Assembly (NCBI RefSeq): GCF_000685805.1
Contig: NZ_JMKP01000004.1
Span: 1-64,000 of the forward strand
Length of the DNA stretch: 64,000 nt
Direction of reading: 5' to 3'
Origin: Psychrobacter phenylpyruvicus DSM 7000 = NBRC 102152
GTDB lineage: Bacteria > Pseudomonadota > Gammaproteobacteria > Pseudomonadales > Moraxellaceae
The position numbers and the translations under genes are program-made. Below the pieces are notes generated by a model. The model had not been told where the DNA came from, searched no databases, and was given only the letters and a program-made list of their open reading frames with translations. Of the stretch, positions 53,725 to 63,131 are shown one piece after another; position 1 is the stretch's first letter, and each line of letters opens with the position of its first letter.

Positions 53725-55314
53725 ATGGCAGGTTATGTATTAGCGTTGGATCAGGGCACTACCTCAAGTCGTGCCATTATTTATGATGACAGAGCCCATC
53801 CAATACAGATTTCACAAAAGCCGACTGTTTTATCTACCCCAAAGGCGGGTTATGTTGAACAAGACGCGATGCAGATTTGGCATACTCAAGTAAGCTGTGC
53901 TCATGATGCGATTAACCGGGCTGGCTTGTTGGCAACGGACATTACCAGTCTTGCTATAACCAATCAACGTGAGACTATAGTGGTATGGGATAAGCGTACG
54001 GGTAAGCCATTAGCGCCTGCTATTATTTGGCAAGACAGACGTTCTGAGAATTGGTGCCAAAGCTTACGGCAGCATAAAGTAGATGGCTCGGAGATGAGTA
54101 TGCAGCAGCATGTGCAGTCAATCACTGGGCTGCGTATTGACCCCTACTTTAGTGCCAGTAAGATTGTCTGGCTACTGGAGAATCATCCCAACTTAAAAGA
54201 CAGAGCGCAGCGGGGCGAAGTGGCTGTGGGTACTATCGATAGTTGGCTTATGTTTAAGCTTACTGGGGGCGAACACGTGATAGATATCACCAACGCATCA
54301 CGTACTCTAATGTATGATATCAATAAGCTAGAGTGGTCCGAGGATCTATTGGCTAAGTTTGATATCTGCAAAAAAATACTGCCCAAAGTTATTGCTTCTG
54401 ATGGCGATTTTGGTAGAACCAAAAAAGGCTTATTTGCGAAACAAATTCCGATCCAAGCGGTGTTGGGAGATCAGCAAGCGGCCTTGTTTGGTCAAGGCTG
54501 TGTCTCTACAGGTATGGCAAAAAATACTTATGGAACCGGCTGCTTTATGTTGATGAATATTGGGCATGAAGTGCAGCTGAGCCAACATCAGCTATTGACT
54601 ACTATAGGCTGGCAACGCCGTCACAATAGCCCTCAATTATTGGGCGGGGCAGCTGAACATACCTCGTTATCAAAGTTGGTTAAGTCTGGTCAACGCATGC
54701 TAACGCCTTCTAGGCGTGAAGTAACTTATGCCCTTGAAGGTAGTGTGTTTATGGCAGGCGCTATCGTCCAGTGGCTGCGGGATAACATGGGGCTATTCAA
54801 TAAATCCCGAGACATCGAAAGCTTGGCTAAAGAGGTAGAGTCAAGCGAGGAGGTGGTATTAGTTCCTGCTTTTACTGGACTAGGAGCCCCTTATTGGCGC
54901 TCAGACATTACTGCCAGTATTTCAGGCATGACTCGAGGCAGTACCAAAGCGCACATTGCTCGTGCCGCTTTAGAGTCAATAGCTTTCCAGACTTATGATG
55001 TTTTAACTGCTATGCAAAAAGACAGTCCTAGCCCATTGACTGAACTAAGGGTAGATGGCGGGGCAGCCAATAATGACTTATTAATGCAGTTCCAAGCGGA
55101 CATGTTAGGGGTGCCTGTATTACGGCCAAAAGATACTGAAATTACTGCGAAAGGCGCTGCCTTATTAGCTGGGATTACCTCTGGTTTATATGACGAGGCC
55201 ACCATCGATGACAGTTGGGATTTGGATAAATGCTTTGAGCCCTCAATGCCAGCAGAAGAGCGAGAGGAGCATTTGCATAAATGGCATCAGGCCATAACCA
55301 AAACCTTGCAGTAG
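53725..55314 (+). CDS. glpK: Glycerol kinase
   Basis: 529-aa FGGY kinase making glycerol-3-phosphate. N-terminal ALDQGTTSSRAI, IIWQDRRSENWC, the catalytic Asp in VLGDQQAALFGQG, and YGTGCFMLMNIG identify it. In the GAPYW region the residue after Trp is Arg (GAPYWRSDI), where I recall Asp in the E. coli enzyme. ATG 53725 has AGGGAG 8 nt upstream and matches the family start. TTG 53695 is rejected. No glpF or glpD is adjacent. Confidence 0.9.
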   Translation: MAGYVLALDQGTTSSRAIIYDDRAHPIQISQKPTVLSTPKAGYVEQDAMQIWHTQVSCAHDAINRAGLLATDITSLAITNQRETIVVWDKRTGKPLAPAIIWQDRRSENWCQSLRQHKVDGSEMSMQQHVQSITGLRIDPYFSASKIVWLLENHPNLKDRAQRGEVAVGTIDSWLMFKLTGGEHVIDITNASRTLMYDINKLEWSEDLLAKFDICKKILPKVIASDGDFGRTKKGLFAKQIPIQAVLGDQQAALFGQGCVSTGMAKNTYGTGCFMLMNIGHEVQLSQHQLLTTIGWQRRHNSPQLLGGAAEHTSLSKLVKSGQRMLTPSRREVTYALEGSVFMAGAIVQWLRDNMGLFNKSRDIESLAKEVESSEEVVLVPAFTGLGAPYWRSDITASISGMTRGSTKAHIARAALESIAFQTYDVLTAMQKDSPSPLTELRVDGGAANNDLLMQFQADMLGVPVLRPKDTEITAKGAALLAGITSGLYDEATIDDSWDLDKCFEPSMPAEEREEHLHKWHQAITKTLQ

Positions 55315-55403
55315 TTAGAAACTGATAGTTAGTAGCTTAGATTATTGTCAAAACTGAGCTGGCCAAATAGAGCCACTGTGACACAAAGGATAGGACAGTT
55401 GTA

Positions 55404-56447
55404 ATGAGTCAAAATAAAACAATTGATAGAAATAAAGCCCAACAAATGGACAAGATATTTTATATAGCCACAAGTAATCTATTGAACTTAGCTCTACCTG
55501 ATCGTAGCTACTATGCCAATATGCATCCTTATACCAATGAGGAATATAACCACAAGCTAACCGGCTTATATGAGCTGTTAAAGAGCGCTAAGTCCGATAT
55601 TTATGCCTTTCAAGAGGTGTGGGACGAAAAGGCGCTACAAGACTTAGCTGTCAAGTTGGGGTTCGCGCCTTCACAAGTTCTGGCCCCCATGGCCAGTAAT
55701 GATCCTGCAAGTACTTTGACTTTGGGTCAAGGAGCTCAAGACACGCCAGCTTTAGCTATTATGTCTAAGTATAAAGTACTGGAGTGGCAGCTACTAACAG
55801 ACTTTCCAGAATTAGCAGTGATTGATATTCCAGATGAAGGTCTTTATAGCCGTTTTAATCGCCCCCCTTTAGTAGCAACACTAGAGGTATATGGTCAACC
55901 TATTACGGTTATCACTGCTCACTTAAAAAGTAAGCGACCTCATTATCTACGAGACGCACAAGGCAATCGGTTAGAGGATTATGATGATCCGCTACTGCGA
56001 GTACGGGCTAAGCTTAGAAGCTTATGCATGCGAGCCGCTGAAGCCGCCGCTTTAAGGCTGTTTATGATTGATATCTTACATAAAACTCGTCACCCGCTTA
56101 TTTTGTTGGGGGATATGAATGATGTCACAGACAGCGTGACAACCCAACTATTGGCTGAAACCAGTGAAGTTATCTATGATAAGGCGATGCGAGATGTGGC
56201 ATTGTTTGATGCTGCACGGGTGCAGACCAGCTATGGGCGGACTAGGGACGTGGCGTATACTCATCTGTACCAAGGTATGCCGGAAGTCATTGATCAGCTA
56301 TTTGTTTCAGAAGAGTTTTTAGTAGATGGAAAGTTCTCATTAGCAGAGGTGGAACAGGTGGATTATTTTAATGATCATCTAAAACAAGATTATGAAGATA
56401 GGTTTTCGGATCACGGCATTGTCCGTGCAAAAATTAAATTGAAGTAA
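55404..56447 (+). CDS. Endonuclease/exonuclease/phosphatase (EEP) family hydrolase
   Basis: 347-aa metal-dependent phosphoester hydrolase. Fold residues are visible: ATSNLLNLALP (Asn), YAFQEVWDEKAL (catalytic Glu), VITAHLKSKRP (His), LLGDMNDVTD (Asp/Asn) and RFSDHGIVRAKI (Asp-His). No signal peptide, so probably cytoplasmic. The substrate, whether nucleic acid, nucleotide or phospholipid head group, cannot be told. AGGA lies about 10 nt before the ATG. It follows glpK by 89 nt. Confidence 0.88.
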   Translation: MSQNKTIDRNKAQQMDKIFYIATSNLLNLALPDRSYYANMHPYTNEEYNHKLTGLYELLKSAKSDIYAFQEVWDEKALQDLAVKLGFAPSQVLAPMASNDPASTLTLGQGAQDTPALAIMSKYKVLEWQLLTDFPELAVIDIPDEGLYSRFNRPPLVATLEVYGQPITVITAHLKSKRPHYLRDAQGNRLEDYDDPLLRVRAKLRSLCMRAAEAAALRLFMIDILHKTRHPLILLGDMNDVTDSVTTQLLAETSEVIYDKAMRDVALFDAARVQTSYGRTRDVAYTHLYQGMPEVIDQLFVSEEFLVDGKFSLAEVEQVDYFNDHLKQDYEDRFSDHGIVRAKIKLK

Positions 56448-56559
56448 GTTGCGAAATTAACGCATGAGTTCATAACCACATATAAAAAATGGTGTTACAA
56501 TAAACTAAATAATGCTGAGTTTTTGGCCTTCCTAATTAATAATAATGTAGAGGCTTTTT

Positions 56560-57246
56560 ATGGAAAAAGGATGTAATGATCTAATTAATGACGTCCTTGT
56601 TGACTCTGAATTAGCAAAAAAAATTGTACCCAATAAGTTTAAACATACCAGTAAGCAAGGTAGAATTCGGCGCCAAAAGTTACTCATGGCAGCAAAGAAG
56701 CTTACTGAGAAACATGATATTCAAGATATTACTCTGGTAGATATCTGTGAAGAAGCCAATATTCCTAGAGCGTCTGCTTACCATTTTTTTCCAAATGTAG
56801 AAGCCATCTTCTTGGCTCTACGCTTTCTAAGTTATATGGATACCTACCAGATCTTAGAGAAGATTGAGGTTTGCAATTTCCAGCGTTGGCAAGATTATGT
56901 TACCGAAATTATAATGCAGTCCGCTTCTTTATTTAACGATGATGTCACTAAAAATAAGCTGATGTATGGGTTAAACACTCCTGACCTTGACAATGGTGAC
57001 TATGATGTAGAGGCGGACCTCAATTTGGTGGGCATGGTGGTTAACAAATTATCTAGCCACTACAATATGGAGAGTTTTAAGGACATAGAAGATAAGTTCT
57101 TAGTTACTTATTATATGATCCATAGTATATTTTCTTTATCCTTTAAGCAGCATGACGAGATAACTGAAGATATGGACCAAGAAGCTGTTACGGCAGCTCT
57201 TGCGTATTTACGCTGTTATTTACCAGAAGAGTTGCCATTTAAATAA
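56560..57246 (+). CDS. TetR-family transcriptional regulator
   Basis: 228 aa. The DNA-binding helix-turn-helix lies at about 40-75, with GRIRRQKLLMAAKKLTEK leading into ITLVDICEEANIPRASAYHFF, a typical TetR signature. The helical C-terminal ligand domain is acidic and not recognisable. AGAGG lies 7 nt before the ATG. It converges on the TonB receptor gene. The target is unknown, and neither neighbour is divergent, so an obvious one is lacking. Confidence 0.88.
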   Translation: MEKGCNDLINDVLVDSELAKKIVPNKFKHTSKQGRIRRQKLLMAAKKLTEKHDIQDITLVDICEEANIPRASAYHFFPNVEAIFLALRFLSYMDTYQILEKIEVCNFQRWQDYVTEIIMQSASLFNDDVTKNKLMYGLNTPDLDNGDYDVEADLNLVGMVVNKLSSHYNMESFKDIEDKFLVTYYMIHSIFSLSFKQHDEITEDMDQEAVTAALAYLRCYLPEELPFK

Positions 57247-57262
57247 AAGTATCTGACTAACC

Positions 57263-57292
57263 AAAAAACCACCCAATTGGGTGGTTTTTTTG
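57263..57292. terminator. Bidirectional terminator between tetR-like gene and TonB receptor
   Basis: AACCACCC (57267-57274) and GGGTGGTT (57279-57286) enclose AATT. A run on the left and T run on the right give U-tracts in both directions. Confidence 0.92.
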
Positions 57293-57323
57293 GTTGGTTC
57301 ACACTGTGTGAGTTAACTACTTA

Positions 57324-59291
57324 TTACTTCCAGGTATAGGTTAGAGAAGTAAAGAAGTTAGTACCGTCATCTGTGCTATAGCCAGGCGATGTTACATATT
57401 TTTTATTAAATAGGTTGTTTAGGCGAGCTGACATCGAAAGAGCAGGAGTTAACTGATAGTTGCCACTGATATTAAATAGGCCATAGTCTTCAACTTTTTG
57501 CTTATTAGATGCATCATAGTAGTAATTATCCACATATTGATATTCTGCACGCAAGTCTAAATCTGCTAGTTGATAACCAACATAAACTAAGCCTTTATTT
57601 TTTGGACGGATTGGTAGGTAGTTACCATCATTATCTCTGCCACTATCATTTTTGGCATCTTGATAGTCGTAGCTCAAGCCAAATAGATAATCATTAATAT
57701 TCCAGTCAGTAGTTAAAGTAACCCCTTTAATTTCGGCTGATTCAATATTAATATTTTGTCCATATGGATATTTCTTGGTTTTGATACCATCGCTAGCGAT
57801 TAAATCTTCAACTTCATTATAATAGCCAGTTAAACGAGTAGATTGTCTAGGCGTGGTATATTCGATAAAGGCTTCGTAGTTATCACTGGTCTCTGGATCT
57901 AATTTCGGATTACTTCCCCATGAGTCTGGACCATATAAATCATTAAAAGTCGGCACACGGTAGCCTTTAGCGTAGTTAATACCAGCCCGTAGTTCTGGGC
58001 TAAAGTGGTAAGCAGCCCCTAGATTATAAGTGGTTTCGCCATCAAAATCTGAATAGTCATCATAACGAATATTGGCTTGAGCATCGATATTGTTATAAGA
58101 GGTTAAATAGCCTAAGAAGCCACTGGTTACTTTACGGTCATCTGCTTCATAAACATTTGAGTCAAGCTCTTGTTTTAGATGTTCAATGCCATAGATAGCT
58201 TTACCAACGGGCAGGTTATAACTACCTACTAAATTAATCTGCTGCTGTTTGGTGTCGTATTTGCTCGGATTACCTAGATGTAACTCATTTTCATAGGTTG
58301 AAGACTTGTCTTCACTATATCCATAAGACAGCTTGGCATCAAACTGATCTGTCCTATATTGAGCATAAACAGTACCTGCACCATTTTTTTGATCAGCATA
58401 AGCATTATCAAGCGCTGCTGCTCCAGTTTTCCAGTCATCTCCTGAATCGATATCTGTCGTAGACTCAGTATACAAACCACTTACACCTAAGCTAAGCTCG
58501 TTATTTACTTGATGTTTAAGGTTTAAGCTGTAGTTATCACTTTCAAAGCCATCGTCATCACTGTTGTATCCCCAGTTACCTGGTAAAATGGTGCTATAAC
58601 CATCTGTTTCGTTATGGCTTGCTGAGAGACTCAAGCTAGTACCATTATCATTACGCATTTGAGCAGAAGCACCATAAAGGTGATGACCATTATTACCAGC
58701 ACCTGCAGTAATAGAAAATTGGTTTTGCTCAACATTCTGGCCTTTGGTAAATATTTGAATTACCCCACCCATAGCGTCAGCACCATAGATGCTAGTGCCA
58801 GAAGCGCCATATAATACTTCGATACGTTCAATTTGTTCTGCAGGCAATAGATTTAGTGAAGCACCACCAGCGCTCAGAGAGCTATAACGTACTCCATCAA
58901 TTAATACTAAGATACCTTTATTATCATAGCCACGTAGATAGAAGTTATTGCCTGTGCCCATGCCACCATAAGTAAATTGTGAAAACCCTGGCTGACGTTT
59001 GATGACATCAAGTACAGTTTGTCCTTTATAGGTATTCAATTCCTCACTATCAATAACACGCGTTTGAGCAATGGTATTATTTACAGCAGTCGGTGTGCGC
59101 GTTGCAGTAACTGTGATTTTTGGGAAATGAGCAACAGGTGTACTGTCTTGTGCAGCCAGATCGTTTTCGGCAGCTACGGCAGGTACACAAGCTAAAGCAG
59201 AAGCCATTAAGGCCCAAGTGCCTTTATTTAAATGTGATTTTTTAGAAATCTGGATAAGGCTTTTGTACAAAGTACTATAAGAAGTTGTCAT
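57324..59291 (-). CDS. TonB-dependent outer-membrane receptor, BtuB-like
   Basis: 655-aa receptor. A signal-like hydrophobic region lies within residues 24-42 after a long basic start. The TonB box region ITVTATRTPTAVNN follows, then the plug: GQTVLDVIKRQPGFS, NFYLRGYDNKGILVLIDGVR, and IERIEVLYGASGTSIYGADA. The barrel ends SLTYTWK, not the usual Phe. The plug most resembles vitamin B12 receptor BtuB, but colicin/siderophore receptors are close, and no B12 riboswitch or cobalamin gene is seen nearby. ATG 59291 is preferred over TTG 59303. Confidence 0.85.
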   Translation of the reverse strand: MTTSYSTLYKSLIQISKKSHLNKGTWALMASALACVPAVAAENDLAAQDSTPVAHFPKITVTATRTPTAVNNTIAQTRVIDSEELNTYKGQTVLDVIKRQPGFSQFTYGGMGTGNNFYLRGYDNKGILVLIDGVRYSSLSAGGASLNLLPAEQIERIEVLYGASGTSIYGADAMGGVIQIFTKGQNVEQNQFSITAGAGNNGHHLYGASAQMRNDNGTSLSLSASHNETDGYSTILPGNWGYNSDDDGFESDNYSLNLKHQVNNELSLGVSGLYTESTTDIDSGDDWKTGAAALDNAYADQKNGAGTVYAQYRTDQFDAKLSYGYSEDKSSTYENELHLGNPSKYDTKQQQINLVGSYNLPVGKAIYGIEHLKQELDSNVYEADDRKVTSGFLGYLTSYNNIDAQANIRYDDYSDFDGETTYNLGAAYHFSPELRAGINYAKGYRVPTFNDLYGPDSWGSNPKLDPETSDNYEAFIEYTTPRQSTRLTGYYNEVEDLIASDGIKTKKYPYGQNINIESAEIKGVTLTTDWNINDYLFGLSYDYQDAKNDSGRDNDGNYLPIRPKNKGLVYVGYQLADLDLRAEYQYVDNYYYDASNKQKVEDYGLFNISGNYQLTPALSMSARLNNLFNKKYVTSPGYSTDDGTNFFTSLTYTWK

Positions 59292-59623
59292 GAAAGGACC
59301 CAATTAGTAAACAAAAGTTACATTAAAGAAACAGTACCGCTATTATCGCTGATTTTTACAAAAATTAAATGACAAATAGACGAGTATTGCTCATGTCTTA
59401 ATTAGTAATATTCAACTTCAGCCTTATTTTTATACAAAGCTAGACAAAACTTAGTGCCAGAACTTGATACAGTCTAGTTAATATGCAGTTTCCATAAGTT
59501 CTACATGTTATTAGTAGTAGCAGGCATGATAAAATTATGCCTCAAAAATTCGTATATCTACTGAGGGTATCAAAGCAACGAAGTTATCAGACTTCTCAAA
59601 TATCTAAGCATTAGGCTATAAAA
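59292..59623. other. Divergent region between TonB receptor and mscS-type gene
   Basis: 332 nt with no gene. I looked on the minus strand for a cobalamin riboswitch and found no B12 box or comparable fold. I also see no clear Fur-type palindrome. Ordinary AT-rich promoter region. Confidence 0.5.
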
Positions 59624-61324
59624 ATGTTTTTTTCTAATTTTAAATCTCTCAACGCTGGACAAAATGAACACGCCCTAAGCTCCCACGCTGGGGTAAGAAT
59701 AATTTTTGGATTGCTCCTAGTTATAGTGTTGACTTTGACAGGCGGTACTGCTCAAGCTGCAGATGAGGAGTCGGCATTAACAAATAGTGGCTCTCAAGAC
59801 AATGCTGAAGAAATAATTGACCCTTTTGGTCGTCAAACGCCGCGCAGTACTGTGCAAGGATTTATTAAGGCATTGGCTGAGAATAATGCTTCTTTGGCAA
59901 CAAACTACCTAAGTTTGAATTCAGGCGAAAACTCAGTTGAATCTGTGCGTCAGCTAAAACTCGCCTTAGATGCCGGCGGTCGATTAGATGCTGAGTTACA
60001 AATTAATAATACACCGTCAGGAAACCTAGCGGACCAATTGCCACCAAACCTTGAAAAAGTAGGGACGATTACCGCACCTGATCAGGTGATCGATATTCTC
60101 TTAGTACGGAAGGTAAGCGATCATGGAGGGCCGTACTGGCAAATATCGAGCGACACGCTACAAGCTATTCGGAACTCTAATATAGCAGCTAAACCTTCTC
60201 TTATTGATAAATATACCTTAAAGCCTCTGCAAAATAAAATGATTGGCGGTTACAACTTAGCTGATATTTTTGCAGTATTTTTATTGGCTATCTTCTGTGT
60301 CGCTGCCGCATACGTGCTATGTGCAGTGCTTTATTTTATCTTAAAAATCTACTACCCCAAGGTGCGTAATAAGCCTTTGCCAATTGACTTTAAGTTTATA
60401 TTACCGATGGCTTTGGTAATCACCTCACTAATTTTATATGAGGTTATGGTCTATGCTGGGGTTTCAGTAACCGTAAGGGAGCCTGTTAACCGTATTAAAG
60501 ATATCGTGGGTTGGTTTGCCTCAACCTGGCTATTGTTAAGAGTAGTTGATGCTATATTCAGCCGTGCAGAGCGTCAGAGCTATAAGAAAAATCAGACCGA
60601 GAGGGTGTCTATACTTAGCTTGCTACATAAGCTAGTTAAAGCCTTGTTACTGATACTGGCTTCAATTTTTATATTTGGTAATTTAGGTTTTGATTTAACC
60701 ACAGGTATTGCGGCACTGGGGGTCGGTGGTTTGGCATTGGCCTTGGGTGCACAAAAGATGATTGAGAACTTAGTGGGTAGTGTGGTCGTAGTTGCTGACC
60801 AACCAGTACGAGTTGGAGATTATTGTAAATTTGGAGATTTAGAAGGTACAGTCGTTGATATCGGTATTCGCTCAACAAGACTGCGTACCCTAAATAGAAC
60901 CATCGTCACTGTGCCCAATGGGGAGTTCTCATCAATGTCCATTGAGAACTTTGCATCGCGGGACATGTTTCACTTTTTACACAATATATATATTAAGCGC
61001 AATGTCGATGCGACAACTTTAGAGAACTTCTTAAAGGAGATGGAAGAGTTCTTAGTGAATCATGAGCTTACTAATTCCGAGTGGACTCAGGTTAGAATTG
61101 CAGAACTGCGCCAAGATAGTATGGTCATTGAATTCCGTGCTTATATTTACGCCTCAGGCGCTGACGAGTTTTATGACAAGCAAACTCAGCTATTGATAGA
61201 AATCTTAAAAGAGATTGAGAAGTATCCTATCGAGCATGCCTTAGCCACTCAAAGAATGATCGTGGAGTCCCCTGATCAAGACAATACCGGTTCCATCTTT
61301 CAAGTAGAAGATGATAATGACTGA
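59624..61324 (+). CDS. MscS-family mechanosensitive ion channel with periplasmic domain
   Basis: 566 aa. A signal-type hydrophobic segment (FGLLLVIVLTLTGGTAQA) ends near residue 45. A periplasmic domain of about 160 residues comes next. Four membrane helices lie at about 213-240, 255-280, 290-312 and 332-358. The MscS pore and beta domain are clear: GLALALGAQKMIENLVGSVV, PVRVGDYCKFGDLEGTVVDI and VPNGEFSSMSIENFASRD. This layout matches longer MscS relatives such as YbdG/YnaI rather than minimal MscS. It probably releases solutes on osmotic downshock. Confidence 0.92.
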   Translation: MFFSNFKSLNAGQNEHALSSHAGVRIIFGLLLVIVLTLTGGTAQAADEESALTNSGSQDNAEEIIDPFGRQTPRSTVQGFIKALAENNASLATNYLSLNSGENSVESVRQLKLALDAGGRLDAELQINNTPSGNLADQLPPNLEKVGTITAPDQVIDILLVRKVSDHGGPYWQISSDTLQAIRNSNIAAKPSLIDKYTLKPLQNKMIGGYNLADIFAVFLLAIFCVAAAYVLCAVLYFILKIYYPKVRNKPLPIDFKFILPMALVITSLILYEVMVYAGVSVTVREPVNRIKDIVGWFASTWLLLRVVDAIFSRAERQSYKKNQTERVSILSLLHKLVKALLLILASIFIFGNLGFDLTTGIAALGVGGLALALGAQKMIENLVGSVVVVADQPVRVGDYCKFGDLEGTVVDIGIRSTRLRTLNRTIVTVPNGEFSSMSIENFASRDMFHFLHNIYIKRNVDATTLENFLKEMEEFLVNHELTNSEWTQVRIAELRQDSMVIEFRAYIYASGADEFYDKQTQLLIEILKEIEKYPIEHALATQRMIVESPDQDNTGSIFQVEDDND

Positions 61325-61362
61325 TTGTCTTGAGTTAATTCAAGTTTTTAGATAACTCCATC

Positions 61363-61402
61363 AAAGCGAAAGCCACTAGATATATCTAGTGGCTTTCGCT
61401 TT
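61363..61402. terminator. Bidirectional terminator, perfect 40-bp palindrome
   Basis: AAAGCGAAAGCCACTAGATA (61363-61382) is directly followed by its exact reverse complement. It separates the mscS-type gene from the convergent Smr gene. Confidence 0.9.
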
Positions 61403-61460
61403 TAAATAAGATTAACTTTTATATCACAGTCATTAGCTGATAGTTATTGGTTTACAGCTA

Positions 61461-62189
61461 TTAGCTATCAGTCTTATTTTTCTTTAATAAAACTAAAACG
61501 GCGCCATTACCACCATCTTTTGGAGGAGCGGAAACAAAGCCTAATACTTCAGGAAGCTGACGTAACCAGCCATTAACGCAGGTCTTAAGCACAGCATCGG
61601 AACCTTTACCATGCACAATCTTCACTACAGTTTCGTTCTTGTTACGTGCCTGAGTGATTAAAGTGGTGACCGCTTCACGAGCCTCATCAATAGTTGCACC
61701 GTGGATATCCACCGCATCGTACCAACGCAATTTGCCTTGTTTCAGCTGATTGAATACTTTGTTTTGTAAAGTAGGGGTCTTATAAATTAGGTAAGACTCT
61801 CCGCTGACAGGATTTAATAAAGCTTGCATGTCTGATAGACCAGCCCCTAGCTGTTCGGTGTCAGTACCTTGTGCAGCAGCACGTTTAGATAGGGTAGCCG
61901 CATCAGGCTTAGTGACTTTAGGTTTGGTCACATCAGATACGGTGTTATTGTCTTTGATAGGCAGAACTCCTGCCATAGCCTGTAGGAATAACACTTTGTC
62001 GTCATCTACGTGCTCGCTATCTAACTGTTTTACCGTCTTCTCAACTTGTTTTTTGGTTGGCAGAGTAACAGGGTCAGTCGGCTTTTCATTTTCAGGGTCG
62101 CTTGGAGAGGTAGCGCGACCTTTACTTAATTCGCTTTTTAGCTCCTTAAGCTGATCTTGCATTTCTTTAGAGAATAGAGAGTTTGACAT
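61461..62189 (-). CDS. Smr-domain protein (SmrA/SmrB-like)
   Basis: 242 aa. The C-terminal Smr domain (about 160-240) has the catalytic-type DIHGATIDEAREAV and the glycine loop VKIVHGKGSD, ending in GNGAVLVLLKK. The N-terminal 150 residues are charged, Lys/Asp/Pro-rich and probably flexible. Smr proteins cut nucleic acids, and SmrB rescues collided ribosomes. Which role applies here is not clear. It starts 51 nt after the trpC stop, so it may share the trp transcript. Confidence 0.9.
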   Translation of the reverse strand: MSNSLFSKEMQDQLKELKSELSKGRATSPSDPENEKPTDPVTLPTKKQVEKTVKQLDSEHVDDDKVLFLQAMAGVLPIKDNNTVSDVTKPKVTKPDAATLSKRAAAQGTDTEQLGAGLSDMQALLNPVSGESYLIYKTPTLQNKVFNQLKQGKLRWYDAVDIHGATIDEAREAVTTLITQARNKNETVVKIVHGKGSDAVLKTCVNGWLRQLPEVLGFVSAPPKDGGNGAVLVLLKKNKTDS

Positions 62190-62240
62190 AAATAATTACC
62201 ACTTAAATTTAATGAGTTTAAAAAATGAGGTTTATAGCAA

Positions 62241-63086
62241 TTATAGTGAGCTTAGCAAAGAGGCCAGTGTCTCACCGGGGTTATCAGTTTTCATAAACTG
62301 CTCCCCGATCAAAAAGCTGCTAATCTGATTGCCTAACATGAGCTGCATATCCTCGGTGCTATGAATACCACTTTCCGTTACTAAAAGCTGAGGGCGAGTA
62401 GATTGGTTATCAACATAGGCTTTCAATCTAATTGAGGTTTGCAGATCAGTAGTAAAAGTGTTTAAGTCGCGATTGTTAATCCCGTAGATATTATGCTTAG
62501 AGTCAGGCAACTGTAGGGCACGCTCAAGCTCCTGCTGAGTATGAACCTCAATCAATACATCCATGCCTAAGTCGCACGCTACTTTATGTAGCTCGTGCAG
62601 CTTTTCATCATCCAAGCAAGCCACAATTAATAGAATACAGTCTGCGCCAAGTAGATAGGACTCATAGATCTGATAGCTATCAATCATAAAGTCTTTACGT
62701 AATACCGGTAACCTACAAGCCGCTTTGGCTTGCTGCAAGTAGTCATTATGACCTTGGAAGTATTGTTCATCAGTCAGGACAGACAAGCAGGCGGCACCCG
62801 CTTGCTCATACTGCTGAGCGATTAGGGCAGGGTCGAAATTGTTTGAAATAATACCCTTGGATGGAGAGGCTTTTTTTACCTCAGCGATAATCCCTGGTAT
62901 GCCTGTTTCTTGTTTGGCTAATAGTGCTTTAGCAAAACCACGACGAGGCGCATCACCTTGTTGCATTAAGGCTTCTGCTTCACTTTTAATACTGTCAAAA
63001 TCTTTTTTAGATTTAGCAGCAGCTACTTCTGAGTGTTTGGTAACAACAATTTTTTTTAGGATTGAAGGAATGGCATCTTGGGTCAT
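62241..63086 (-). CDS. trpC: Indole-3-glycerol phosphate synthase
   Basis: 281-aa TIM-barrel enzyme of tryptophan synthesis. Active-site strands are visible: IAEVKKASPSKGII, VLTDEQYFQGH, VLRKDFMIDSYQIYES, YGINNRDLNTFTT and LLVTESGI. Monofunctional, with no TrpF fused. It follows trpD by 45 nt. Confidence 0.96.
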   Translation of the reverse strand: MTQDAIPSILKKIVVTKHSEVAAAKSKKDFDSIKSEAEALMQQGDAPRRGFAKALLAKQETGIPGIIAEVKKASPSKGIISNNFDPALIAQQYEQAGAACLSVLTDEQYFQGHNDYLQQAKAACRLPVLRKDFMIDSYQIYESYLLGADCILLIVACLDDEKLHELHKVACDLGMDVLIEVHTQQELERALQLPDSKHNIYGINNRDLNTFTTDLQTSIRLKAYVDNQSTRPQLLVTESGIHSTEDMQLMLGNQISSFLIGEQFMKTDNPGETLASLLSSL

Positions 63087-63131
63087 AATTTGCTCGTATA
63101 GTACACTTAAAGTTAGTATGAATTTGAAAAC

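Noticed and set aside
59292..59620. Cobalamin riboswitch before the BtuB-like gene
   Set aside because: I searched by eye for the B12 box and the expected fold on the minus strand and found neither.
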